The translations under genes were made by a program, and so were the position numbers. From an uncultured Pedobacter sp. (GTDB lineage: Bacteria > Bacteroidota > Bacteroidia > Sphingobacteriales > Sphingobacteriaceae), in NCBI RefSeq assembly GCF_946480185.1, contig NZ_CAMLIG010000027.1, positions 1 through 57,480 on the forward strand: a stretch of DNA of 57,480 nt. The letters run 5' to 3'. This document shows positions 8,431-16,194 of this stretch, in pieces (the stretch's first letter is position 1; every line of letters begins with the position of its first letter). The notes under the pieces were generated by a model that worked only from the letters and a program-made list of their open reading frames with translations, did no database searches and was not told the DNA's origin.

Positions 8431-8640
8431 GTTTTATTTCGATTACGAAGGAGAATCTCTAAAACAAGCTAAGCTATATTAATAACCTCGGGATTGGATT
8501 ATTAAAGATCATGACTGACTAGGAAGCTAGTTACTTAAATTTAGTTTGTGAAATTTTCTTAGTTTATTGAGGGAGTGAATGCCCGTTCCGTCATAACGAA
8601 AACTCAGTATCCTGTATCTTCAACAATAATCAAATTCAGG

Positions 8641-9990
8641 TTAAAAGTTTCGGGGATTTTTTGTGCTATTCAATTCGGTGAAAGAAATCAATTGGTCAAA
8701 CCTTGCACCCGGTGCTCTGTAATAAATTAATATCTGATAATCATTCTCGGTTTGGTAAAAGCTACCTTCAAAAGCCTGGTTGCTAATGATTTTTCCGTTT
8801 TCATCCGCCCAAATATATCGGTAATCAACCACGCCCTGTTTAATTAAGGTATTTAGCGTAAAAACTTTATGCACTGCATCATATAACATTCGGTTGGTTT
8901 TGTTTTTTTGGTAGGCGTTAAATTTACCTACCACGTAGGCAAAACCTTTTTCATCTGGCGCATTGGCCTTTAAAACAAAGTTTACATTTCCGTAATCCGC
9001 ATCATAACGCGGATCGCTTCCATCTTGGTTTAGGGTGAAGAAATTTCCGTTCTCATCAAACTGGTAAGCGTAAGCAGATTTGCTTTTATCAACATCGGCA
9101 AACAAATTCACCGTATAAATACTATCTTGGATAATTTGGTAAACACCATCTGATTTATACCTAAAACTACGCGTATCAAATCGTCTAAATTCGTTTCCTC
9201 CCTCAAAATCATTGGTAGAGTTATCGCTATAAACCAACTGATTGTTTCTGATAAATAAAGAACGCTGTGTTTTTTGAGCATTGTCTGTTCTTCCGTTTTG
9301 CAATACTACAGCTGTAATTTCCTGATAAGCATTTTGAATGATCAGATTTGGATGAAATACAGAAAAGTTTATTTTTTGATTTCTGTCTCTATTTGAAACT
9401 ATAGGTGAAGGCGCAATTTCTGCCTGTACAGAGACTTTTGGCGTTAATACATAAAACCTACGCGTTAACAATAGTTTGGATGGATCGCCATCTTCATAAA
9501 CTTTTATTAAGTAGTTGCCAGATAGTTTTGGGATAATGTTAAGATTTGGCAACTTAATCTCATAATGCGTGTACTTTTTGTAGGTGCTGTACGAAAACCT
9601 GTAATTATCAATTCTATCTTCGCTAAAACTCTCTAAATAATCAATAGGTGTAATGGAAGAAGGTGTCCAATCTGCGTTGCAATGCACAACGCTGTAGTAT
9701 AAATTTCGGCTGCCACCGCGTATATCGTCAAAACTTAATAACAGTTGCTCGCCACTACCTAAGTTTAAAATCGGAAAAGATTGCTCCTTTTTTAAGTTGT
9801 AAAAAGTAACGGTTTTAACCTCGGGAATGTAGTTGACATCGTCATAAATTAAATCAGAAGAAGGGGTTTCAATACGTTGTGGTCGAGACTTTTTTTCTTT
9901 TTTTTGAGCGAAAGAGAAAGACGCAAGAATTAGGAAACAAGAAGCAAGAAATATAACTCGTGGAAATAGGAACGTGGTTTTAAACCTCAT
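8641..9990 (-). CDS. Type IX secretion system plug protein (DUF5103)
   Basis: This 449-aa secreted protein begins with a signal peptide ending near SFAQKK. The mature protein is beta-rich, with features of the DUF5103/Plug family such as LLSFDDIRGGSRNLYY, YRFSYSTYKKYTHYEI and a C-terminal YQILIYYRAPGARFDQLI. In Flavobacterium the Plug protein closes the periplasmic side of the SprA translocon of the type IX secretion system, so the host probably uses T9SS. No other T9SS gene is in the window, which is normal because these genes are scattered. It appears monocistronic. The 147 bp up to the next gene are AT-rich with short direct repeats of cctaa-type words. Confidence 0.88.
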   Translation of the reverse strand: MRFKTTFLFPRVIFLASCFLILASFSFAQKKEKKSRPQRIETPSSDLIYDDVNYIPEVKTVTFYNLKKEQSFPILNLGSGEQLLLSFDDIRGGSRNLYYSVVHCNADWTPSSITPIDYLESFSEDRIDNYRFSYSTYKKYTHYEIKLPNLNIIPKLSGNYLIKVYEDGDPSKLLLTRRFYVLTPKVSVQAEIAPSPIVSNRDRNQKINFSVFHPNLIIQNAYQEITAVVLQNGRTDNAQKTQRSLFIRNNQLVYSDNSTNDFEGGNEFRRFDTRSFRYKSDGVYQIIQDSIYTVNLFADVDKSKSAYAYQFDENGNFFTLNQDGSDPRYDADYGNVNFVLKANAPDEKGFAYVVGKFNAYQKNKTNRMLYDAVHKVFTLNTLIKQGVVDYRYIWADENGKIISNQAFEGSFYQTENDYQILIYYRAPGARFDQLISFTELNSTKNPRNF

Positions 9991-10137
9991 AAATGCAATT
10001 TAACAAAAATCATTTTACTTGATGAAACAACCCTAAATCCTCCTCAAAGATTATTAATGCCTAATTACCTAATGACCAATGAACTTAGTAAACTTTTATA
10101 AGCCTAACAGCCTAACCAACTAAATCCCAACAACCTA

Positions 10138-12054
10138 TCACCCTTCCAGCATCATTATTTCCTCTGCCAATTCTTCCCAATGCAATTGTACAGCACCTAA
10201 AGTTTCTTTGGCTTTAGCATAACGCTCATTTACCTCTTTTAATTTTGTTGGATTGCTATAAATATCTTCTTTAGCTATTTCTGCTTCCAGATTTTTAACC
10301 GTTTTTTCTTTCTCGGAGATTTCCTCCTCTAAAGTTTGTAAAGTTTGGTTTAGCTTTTTTAGTTGCTTTTTCTTTTCTTCAATTTCAGAAGGTTTAAACT
10401 CTTCTTTCTTTGGTTTTTGAGCTTTGACTGGCTTTATGCCGCCTTGGTCGCCTGTTTTTGTTCGGCGAGTTTGCCACTCTTCATATTCCTGATAGGTTCC
10501 CGGATATTCCTGAATGTTTTTATCCTCAATAAACCAAATTTTATTGGCTACGTTGTCTAAGAAATACCTATCGTGGGAAACTGCGATAAAAGTTCCTTCG
10601 TACTGCTGTAAAGCTTGAATTAAGATATTCACCGATTGAATGTCTAAGTGGTTGGTAGGCTCATCCAGAATCAAGAAGTTAGAATCTGTTGTTAATGATT
10701 TAGCCAAAGCAACCCTTGATTTTTCACCTCCGGAAAGAACCCTGATTTTCTTAAATACATCATCGCCAGTAAAAAGAAAACATCCTAAAATAGAACGTAA
10801 TTCAGTATCGCTATGTTTGGGCGCAAAAGACTGTAATTCTTCTAAAATAGAATTCTCTAAATGTAAACTTTCCAGTTGATGCTGTGCGAAAAACGTAGTG
10901 GTTACATTATGTCCGGTTTCACATTTTCCTTTAAAATCATCTGTACCGGCAATAATCCTTAATAACGTTGATTTTCCTTTTCCGTTGGCACCAATTAAGG
11001 CAATTTTATCTCCTTTTTCAATCACGCCATCTGCATTAGCTAAAATATCGATAGTTGGATAGCTTTTGTAGGCTTCTTCGATGCGGATTACATGACGGCC
11101 AGAAGGTTTAGAGAACTTGAACCTAAAGTTCACCGTTGGGTTTTCATCGTCAACATCTTCCACACGTTCCATTTTATCCAGCGCTTTCATTCGGGATTGT
11201 GCCATTTTAGCTTTGGACGCCTTTGCCCTAAAACGTTCAATCAAACGCTCTTCCTGCTTTATTTTTGCCTGTTGATTTTTAAATTCGCCTTTCTGAATTT
11301 CACCTCTCAGCGCTTTCTCCTCTAAATAAAAAGTATAATTTCCAGCATAAGCAGTAAGTTTTCCTTTTCTGGATTCTACAATTCTGTTTACAATTTTATC
11401 TAAAAAATACCTATCGTGAGAAACAATAACAATTGCGCCATCGAAGTTATTTAAATAACTTTCCAACCATTTAATGGAAGGTAAATCCATGTGGTTGGTA
11501 GGCTCATCTAGCAATAAAATATCTGGTGTTTGCAATAGAATTTTGGCAAGCATTACCCGCATACGCCATCCTCCAGAAAATGTATTTAGCGGGCGATGCT
11601 GATCTTCGGAGCTAAATCCCAAACCTGCCAGAATTTCATTAGCCCGGTATTCAATGCTATAACCATCCAAAGCTTCAAACTCCAGCTGTTTATCGCTCAG
11701 TTTGTTTAAAACTTCTTCTGAATAATCTGTTTCGATTTTTTTAAGCAACACCTCAATTTCATCATGTAGCTGATTTTGACGCTCAAAAGCTTCCATCGCT
11801 ACGTGTAAAATACTATGATGAGAATCGTACGAAAGTAAATCTTGGTTTAGGTAGCCAATTTTTAAATCTTTGGCCATGGAAACAGTGCCAGAAGATGGCT
11901 GGTATTCTCCAACAATTATTTTAAGTAAGGTAGATTTTCCGGTTCCATTAGCGCCGATAAGGCCAATTCTTTCTCCGGGTTTTATGTGCCAGTTGGCTTC
12001 TTCATATAAAGCTCGTGAGCCAATTAAGAAGGTTAAATCGTTTATTGCAATCAT
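10138..12054 (-). CDS. ABC-F family ATP-binding protein
   Basis: The 638-aa product (start ATG 12054) has two ABC ATPase domains in one chain and no membrane segment, the mark of ABC-F proteins acting on ribosomes. Domain 1 has Walker A GANGTGKST near residue 38 and the signature FSGGWRMRV. Domain 2 has GANGKGKST near residue 350 and LSGGEKSRVALAK. Both have LLLDEPTNHMD-type Walker B regions. A linker of charged helices separates the domains, and a C-terminal coiled coil of about 70 residues resembles the Uup/YdiF DNA- or RNA-binding tail. A 33-nt longer reading starts upstream of a -7 element and is rejected. Family members relieve stalled ribosomes or give antibiotic resistance; the exact role is not known. 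Confidence 0.9.
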   Translation of the reverse strand: MIAINDLTFLIGSRALYEEANWHIKPGERIGLIGANGTGKSTLLKIIVGEYQPSSGTVSMAKDLKIGYLNQDLLSYDSHHSILHVAMEAFERQNQLHDEIEVLLKKIETDYSEEVLNKLSDKQLEFEALDGYSIEYRANEILAGLGFSSEDQHRPLNTFSGGWRMRVMLAKILLQTPDILLLDEPTNHMDLPSIKWLESYLNNFDGAIVIVSHDRYFLDKIVNRIVESRKGKLTAYAGNYTFYLEEKALRGEIQKGEFKNQQAKIKQEERLIERFRAKASKAKMAQSRMKALDKMERVEDVDDENPTVNFRFKFSKPSGRHVIRIEEAYKSYPTIDILANADGVIEKGDKIALIGANGKGKSTLLRIIAGTDDFKGKCETGHNVTTTFFAQHQLESLHLENSILEELQSFAPKHSDTELRSILGCFLFTGDDVFKKIRVLSGGEKSRVALAKSLTTDSNFLILDEPTNHLDIQSVNILIQALQQYEGTFIAVSHDRYFLDNVANKIWFIEDKNIQEYPGTYQEYEEWQTRRTKTGDQGGIKPVKAQKPKKEEFKPSEIEEKKKQLKKLNQTLQTLEEEISEKEKTVKNLEAEIAKEDIYSNPTKLKEVNERYAKAKETLGAVQLHWEELAEEIMMLEG

Positions 12055-12061
12055 TTGGGCG

Positions 12062-12069
12062 CAAAGGTA
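12062..12069 (-). promoter_or_regulatory. -7 promoter element setting the ABC-F start
   Basis: TACCTTTG on the minus strand ends 7 nt before ATG 12054. The transcript would begin at or within two bases of the ATG, so it is probably leaderless. Confidence 0.6.
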
Positions 12070-12124
12070 GCAATTTTGAAGAAGCAATTGCTTTGCGTTA
12101 CGGTATTATTACGGAGAATTTGAA

Positions 12125-12271
12125 TTATTTTTTATCCGCTTTGGGCTTAGTTTCTGTAATCACCCCGTTTGGTCCGTTTGCCTCAATAGTATTTTTGGGA
12201 TGCATTAAGTTTCTTTTGATTTTTACTTTATCCCAATCAAGGCCAACTTTTCTTTTATCTTGAAACGTCAT
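12125..12271 (-). CDS. Small basic protein, 48 aa, unknown
   Basis: A reading frame of 48 codons runs from ATG 12271 to TAA 12125. It encodes a lysine-rich soluble peptide starting MTFQDKRKVGLDWDKV and ending KPKADKK. It begins only 5 nt after the stop of the 79-aa gene upstream, on the same strand, which supports a shared transcript. The composition (charged, no low-complexity) looks coding. I do not recognise a family and no cysteine or transmembrane segment is present. The opposite-strand frame over the same bases is hydrophobic and is taken as a shadow. Confidence 0.45.
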   Translation of the reverse strand: MTFQDKRKVGLDWDKVKIKRNLMHPKNTIEANGPNGVITETKPKADKK

Positions 12272-12276
12272 TTTAT

Positions 12277-12516
12277 TTAGAGATTTAAGGTTTCTTTTAT
12301 TTGCTCACTTACGTTATGCAATGTATTACTATCAAGCGGTGTGCCTGCCGTTTGTAATATTTCCCCGTCTTCGCTGAATTTGACCCTCGGGTTTTCTGAC
12401 TCTGTTTTTGCAAATCCAAGTTCATATTCATCATTTTTTTTGGAATAAAACACTTGGACCATAGTTGGCGAAATATCTCCCATCATGTGGATAGTGATTT
12501 CAAATATTCTGTTCAT
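12277..12516 (-). CDS. Hypothetical protein, 79 aa
   Basis: From ATG 12516 the frame encodes 79 residues beginning MNRIFEITIHMMGDISPTMV and ending in an amphipathic helix (NTLHNVSEQIKETLNL). An in-frame ATG six codons upstream is possible but lies closer to the presumed promoter region. The protein is acidic and soluble, without signal peptide. It probably forms a small operon with the 48-aa gene 5 nt downstream. No family is recognised and no role is proposed. Confidence 0.6.
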   Translation of the reverse strand: MNRIFEITIHMMGDISPTMVQVFYSKKNDEYELGFAKTESENPRVKFSEDGEILQTAGTPLDSNTLHNVSEQIKETLNL

Positions 12517-12583
12517 AATAGCTGAGCCAAACAAATATTATACCTAAATTATTAGAGTTATTAAGTAGGATAAATGTTATTGT

Positions 12584-12910
12584 TTAAGATGACACATACT
12601 TCAACCCAACAATAGAACTTACCAAGGTAAACAAAAAGAACAATCGCCAAAAGTTAGCCGGTTCTTTAAAAATAAATATACCAATAATTACGGAGCCTAC
12701 AGCGCCAATACCTGTCCAAACAGCGTAGGCGGTGCCAATAGGTAAAGTTTGCGTAGCCTTTATTAATAAACCCATACTAATAAGTAAACAAACCAAAAAA
12801 CCGCCGTACCAAAAATAAACATCGTTACCGTTGCTTTCTTTTGCTTTGCCTAAACAGAGTGCAAAAGCGGTTTCAAAAAAACCACCAAGAATTAAAAATA
12901 GCCAATTCAT
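12584..12910 (-). CDS. SMR family exporter, SugE/Gdx-like
   Basis: This 108-aa inner-membrane protein has four transmembrane helices and the essential Glu13 in GGFFETAFAL. The stretch GTAYAVWTGIGAVG near residue 60 is closer to the SugE/Gdx subgroup than to EmrE. Gdx proteins export guanidinium in exchange for protons, whereas EmrE-type proteins export quaternary ammonium drugs. Guanidinium export is therefore likely, but no guanidine riboswitch was recognised upstream. The ATG directly abuts the stop codon of the DUF2130 gene, so the two form an operon. Confidence 0.85.
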   Translation of the reverse strand: MNWLFLILGGFFETAFALCLGKAKESNGNDVYFWYGGFLVCLLISMGLLIKATQTLPIGTAYAVWTGIGAVGSVIIGIFIFKEPANFWRLFFLFTLVSSIVGLKYVSS

Positions 12911-14218
12911 TTAATCTAAAAATAAGGTGTCGTCATCATTGCCGGTTAAATTTAGCTTAACTACGTCTTTTCCTGCAATGCCTTCTACAGAACCGCTGAT
13001 ATGTACTGCGTTTAACAACACTTTTTCTAATTGTTTTTCCCTTGTTTTCCAGAGTTTTTCCATCGCGTTCCGTTCTGTTTGGATGCTGGCTTTCATACTC
13101 ATAAAGCCTTCGCTAATAGCACTCCATTGGCTGTTAAACTCAGAACTTGTTAAATAATCATAAAGCATGTGCATTTTATCACCTCTGTTTTCCTGAGATT
13201 TTGTGGCTGCATAAAGTTTTATAATGCCATCTCTTAAAACAAAGGTTACCGCTTTTAGCTCTTCGAAAGAGCAAATCCAAACACCATCTTTTTCGCCGAA
13301 GCAATCCATTCCTTTAGGATAACATTGGGTCACGATTACGGCAACATCTGCACCGACAGAGATTTTATCCTTCTTTAATTTTTCTATCCAATCGCCACCA
13401 AAATCTTTAGTACGTTTGCTTTCATAAATAATTTTACCACATTCTTGTCCGCTGGCGTTTCTTACGGTTTGTATGCAATCAGCCCCACGTACGCCTTTGC
13501 CCACTTCCGTAATTACATCAAAAGGGAAATTGCTTTGTAACAGTTGCTCCACAATTAATTCCTGAGATTCGCCTTGCAATTGCATAGAGCCTTGCTCAGC
13601 TTTGCGTTTCATCTCATCAACCAGCTTATTTTGTGCTTCTATCTTTTGTTCGTATTCTTTCAGTTTTAGCTGAAACTCGGTCTCTTTTAACTGGCTTTTT
13701 TCAGTTTCCTGTTTTCTAATCTGTTCAGAAAGTGTAACGCGTTCTTCTTGTAGCTTTCGCTGTAAAGAAAGCTCCATTTCGGCTTCTTTGGTTTTTAATT
13801 CCGCTTCTTTGCGTAAAAAATCCAGTTCTTTTAAACGGGCGGTCTTAAGTTTTTCTTCACTTTCTTTATTAGCATTTTGCAGAAGCTGTAACTGGTTTTC
13901 AAAGTCTGTTGCAATACTTTTCCGCAGGTTTTCTTCCAATTGCTTTTGTAATTGAGCTTTCTCCGCATCAGCCTGCTTTTGGAGTTGCATTCGTTCCTGC
14001 TCTAGCTTTTGCTGAAAAAGAGAAGCTTGTTGCCTTTCTTTCTGCAAAAAATCCTGCTCTTTCTTTTGATATTCTTCCTCTTTTTTACGGACTTCCTCAT
14101 CTTTCTTTTTTTGGAAATCCAGCATTTGCTTCCGCAGATTGTTTTTATACTCTTCGGCCATTACTTCTTCAATAGGGAAAGAGTGGCTACAATTAGGACA
14201 TTTTACTTCTGTTGACAT
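12911..14218 (-). CDS. DUF2130 protein with zinc-ribbon remnant and coiled coil
   Basis: This 435-aa protein begins with CPNCSHSF at residues 7-14, half of a zinc ribbon. A long Glu/Lys/Gln-rich coiled coil follows from about 25 to 205. The C-terminal DUF2130 domain runs from about 235 to 400 and has an apparent nuclease-like core with GKGVRGADCIQ and KIIYESKRTKDFGGDWIEKLK. The E-x-K pattern there resembles a PD-(D/E)XK fold, so a DNA-related role is an inference. It is transcribed from a -7 element at 14262-14269 and is followed without a gap by the SMR exporter gene. Nothing links the two functions. Confidence 0.85.
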   Translation of the reverse strand: MSTEVKCPNCSHSFPIEEVMAEEYKNNLRKQMLDFQKKKDEEVRKKEEEYQKKEQDFLQKERQQASLFQQKLEQERMQLQKQADAEKAQLQKQLEENLRKSIATDFENQLQLLQNANKESEEKLKTARLKELDFLRKEAELKTKEAEMELSLQRKLQEERVTLSEQIRKQETEKSQLKETEFQLKLKEYEQKIEAQNKLVDEMKRKAEQGSMQLQGESQELIVEQLLQSNFPFDVITEVGKGVRGADCIQTVRNASGQECGKIIYESKRTKDFGGDWIEKLKKDKISVGADVAVIVTQCYPKGMDCFGEKDGVWICSFEELKAVTFVLRDGIIKLYAATKSQENRGDKMHMLYDYLTSSEFNSQWSAISEGFMSMKASIQTERNAMEKLWKTREKQLEKVLLNAVHISGSVEGIAGKDVVKLNLTGNDDDTLFLD

Positions 14219-14261
14219 ATTGCTTTATAAAAGATTTTAAGGTAGGATATTTTTATGGATA

Positions 14262-14269
14262 CAAAAATA
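14262..14269 (-). promoter_or_regulatory. -7 element for the DUF2130-SMR operon
   Basis: TATTTTTG on the minus strand matches TAnnTTTG and lies 43 nt upstream of the ATG at 14218, leaving a leader of about 35-40 nt. Confidence 0.5.
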
Positions 14270-14477
14270 GAATTTTCAATTTTATAAAGGATTGAATTTC
14301 CTAGAGGATTTTTTATAGCTAGAATTTGCGCTAGGGATGGAAACGGATACCTGCCTGAGAATAGAAAGCCATGTGCAATATATTCGCCAGCTGGCGGACT
14401 GTTAAAACGCTCAAATAATTCCATCAAAATTTTTAGGTATGAAGATTGTAATACTTGGAATATAAACATTTACAAAG

Positions 14478-14768
14478 ATGATAACAGATAAAATTGAAGA
14501 TGTAAAGAACACTTTAGAAGAGACTTTACTAAAAGAAGATATTTTTACCAATATCAGTAAAACAGAGCGCTTACTTTCTATGGCGAGTGGTAGCTATATT
14601 TTTTTAAAAGGGTTAGGAAATATATTTTCGAGTCCGTTGATGGCTACTACAGAATTGCTTTTGGGCTTCGGATTGTTACAACGAGGCGTTACTGGGCATT
14701 GCGCAATTACAGAAAAAATTGAAGCGAGCAAACTGGGCGCTACATCTGTAGTTATCGTTGAACGATAA
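14478..14768 (+). CDS. Small membrane protein, YgaP/DUF2892-like
   Basis: This 96-aa protein has a charged N-terminus, then two hydrophobic segments (about 33-48 and 52-66) connected by a short loop. The pattern SKTERLLSMASGSYIF ... LLQRGVTGHC is typical of the DUF2892 membrane domain, which in YgaP is fused to a rhodanese. A separate rhodanese gene lies about 0.8 kb away on the other strand; no functional link is shown. It is monocistronic, and is convergent with mnmD, 51 nt apart. The upstream 258 bp (14219-14477) hold the divergent promoter and an inverted repeat around cgccagctggcg. Confidence 0.7.
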   Translation: MITDKIEDVKNTLEETLLKEDIFTNISKTERLLSMASGSYIFLKGLGNIFSSPLMATTELLLGFGLLQRGVTGHCAITEKIEASKLGATSVVIVER

Positions 14769-14819
14769 GTGAAAATTAGAATGCTTTTGTCTCATTCAAG
14801 GATAGAAGCATTTTGTTTT

Positions 14820-15506
14820 CTAAACTTTTACTGCTCTCAGCATTTCTCTTTTCCCAGCCGCACCGGGCGCTTTTTCTATCTGCATTCCCAAAGATTTCAT
14901 AATCCGTTTCAAATCTCCGGTAATGGCATAGGTTACAAATACGCCACCGATTTTTAAAAAATTCACAATATGTGTTATAAATTCTTTAGACCATAATTCG
15001 GGCTGGTTTGAAGAAGCGAACGCATCAAAATAGATGACATCAAACTTTAAATCTGATTTATATATTCTGGCATCTATATGTGCAATTTGTAAGCTACAGT
15101 ATTCATTTAAAGATGTAGTTTTTTTTAGTGCATCCAAATAATGAATAATAAAGGAAGCCCAAGTAGCCTGAGAAACTAAATTCTTATAATTTGTTTGTTC
15201 AATTAATTCGAGACTTAAAGGGAAAGCTTCTAAACCAACGTAGTTTAAATTGGTTTCTTTAGCTGTACAATAATCTTGTGTAAGCAAAAAGTTTAAGCCT
15301 GTACCAAAACCCACTTCTAAAATAGCAACTTCATTACAGGCTTTATCTGCTAAATAATAACGTAAACCTGAATTTAGAAATACGTGGTTGCTTTCTTGCA
15401 AGGCACCGTTTTTACTGTGGTAATTCTCTCTAATCACAGGGTGATATATGGTGTTTGAACCATCTGCTGTGGTAACAACGGAGCGTTCGATACTGTCGGG
15501 TGTCAT
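14820..15506 (-). CDS. mnmD: tRNA 5-methylaminomethyl-2-thiouridine methyltransferase MnmD
   Basis: This 228-aa SAM-dependent methyltransferase of the DUF752 family makes the last methylation of mnm5s2U34 in the wobble position of tRNAs. Motif I is EVGFGTGLNFLLTQ at residues 64-77. The catalytic-region motif is IYFDAFASSNQPELWS, and the C-terminal signature is APGAAGKREMLRA. Length equals stand-alone MnmD. The FAD domain (MnmC1) found fused in proteobacteria is absent, as usual in this phylum. It is the downstream partner of the rhodanese gene, 18 nt away. Rhodanese-like sulfur carriers supply sulfur to tRNA thiolation in other bacteria, but this one is exported, so that link is unlikely. Confidence 0.92.
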   Translation of the reverse strand: MTPDSIERSVVTTADGSNTIYHPVIRENYHSKNGALQESNHVFLNSGLRYYLADKACNEVAILEVGFGTGLNFLLTQDYCTAKETNLNYVGLEAFPLSLELIEQTNYKNLVSQATWASFIIHYLDALKKTTSLNEYCSLQIAHIDARIYKSDLKFDVIYFDAFASSNQPELWSKEFITHIVNFLKIGGVFVTYAITGDLKRIMKSLGMQIEKAPGAAGKREMLRAVKV

Positions 15507-15524
15507 ATTCTTAATAAAATGAAT

Positions 15525-16019
15525 TTAATTGATTTTGGTGCCGTTTGTTACCCATTTAGCCCATGTTTTGTTGTAAGTGTGGATTTCGGACGTTTGTACA
15601 CCGTTAGATTTATAAACCGGCTGATGTTCGTTCACCCATTCAAAAATACCTCCGTATAAATTATGGACCTTCTGGAAACCATTTTTCAGCAGTTTCTCTG
15701 CAATTTTCTCGCTCCTGTAACCTACAGAGCAATACACAACCACATTTGCATCCAGCGGGATATCAACGACCTTACGCATATCAAACCATATATAACCTAC
15801 ATTTTTTGCGTTTTTTAGGTGGCTAACTTCAAATTCTTCTTCTTCTCGGGCATCTAATAAATAAACGTTTTTTAGCTGTTTTAATGAATCTACAGAAATT
15901 AGCGGAACAGTATGCTTATACATTCCATCCAACATCTCTTTATAGTCAGGATTTTTTATTTGAGAGAAAACTGCAACAGGGAGAATCAAGAAAAGTAGTG
16001 TTGCGATTTTTTTTACCAT
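15525..16019 (-). CDS. Exported rhodanese-like protein
   Basis: This 164-aa protein has a signal peptide (residues 1-19, ending VAVFSQ) and a single rhodanese domain. The active-site loop is CSVGYR with Cys97, and LLDAREEEEFEVSHLKNA is the conserved N-terminal motif. It probably works in the periplasm, where the natural sulfur donor and acceptor are unknown. It precedes mnmD by 18 nt on the same strand. The 175 bp upstream hold the terminator of the M13 peptidase gene and AT-rich DNA. Confidence 0.85.
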   Translation of the reverse strand: MVKKIATLLFLILPVAVFSQIKNPDYKEMLDGMYKHTVPLISVDSLKQLKNVYLLDAREEEEFEVSHLKNAKNVGYIWFDMRKVVDIPLDANVVVYCSVGYRSEKIAEKLLKNGFQKVHNLYGGIFEWVNEHQPVYKSNGVQTSEIHTYNKTWAKWVTNGTKIN

Positions 16020-16160
16020 GTTATTTTAACGGGTATAGGCAGTAAATGTTATGTATTGCTGTTTTGATAAATTATAAATTGTTTGTTTAAATAAGTATAA
16101 CCTTACAAACATATTTAAATATAAACATAATCGGCATTTTGGACCAAATATGTTTTAAAC

Positions 16161-16190
16161 AAAAAAAACCGGAACGTTTGTCCCGGTTTT
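16161..16190 (-). terminator. Terminator after the M13 peptidase gene
   Basis: The stem aaaaccgg/ccggtttt (16165-16172 with 16183-16190) with a 10-nt loop is followed on the minus strand by eight T. It lies 5 nt after the peptidase stop codon. Confidence 0.8.
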
Positions 16191-16194
16191 TCTT

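Noticed and set aside
12015..12263. 82-aa plus-strand ORF over the ABC-F promoter
   Set aside because: It overlaps the ABC-F start and is antisense to a better small ORF (12125-12271).
14203..14469. 88-aa minus-strand ORF upstream of the DUF2130 gene
   Set aside because: It overlaps the promoter and start of the DUF2130 gene and resembles no protein.
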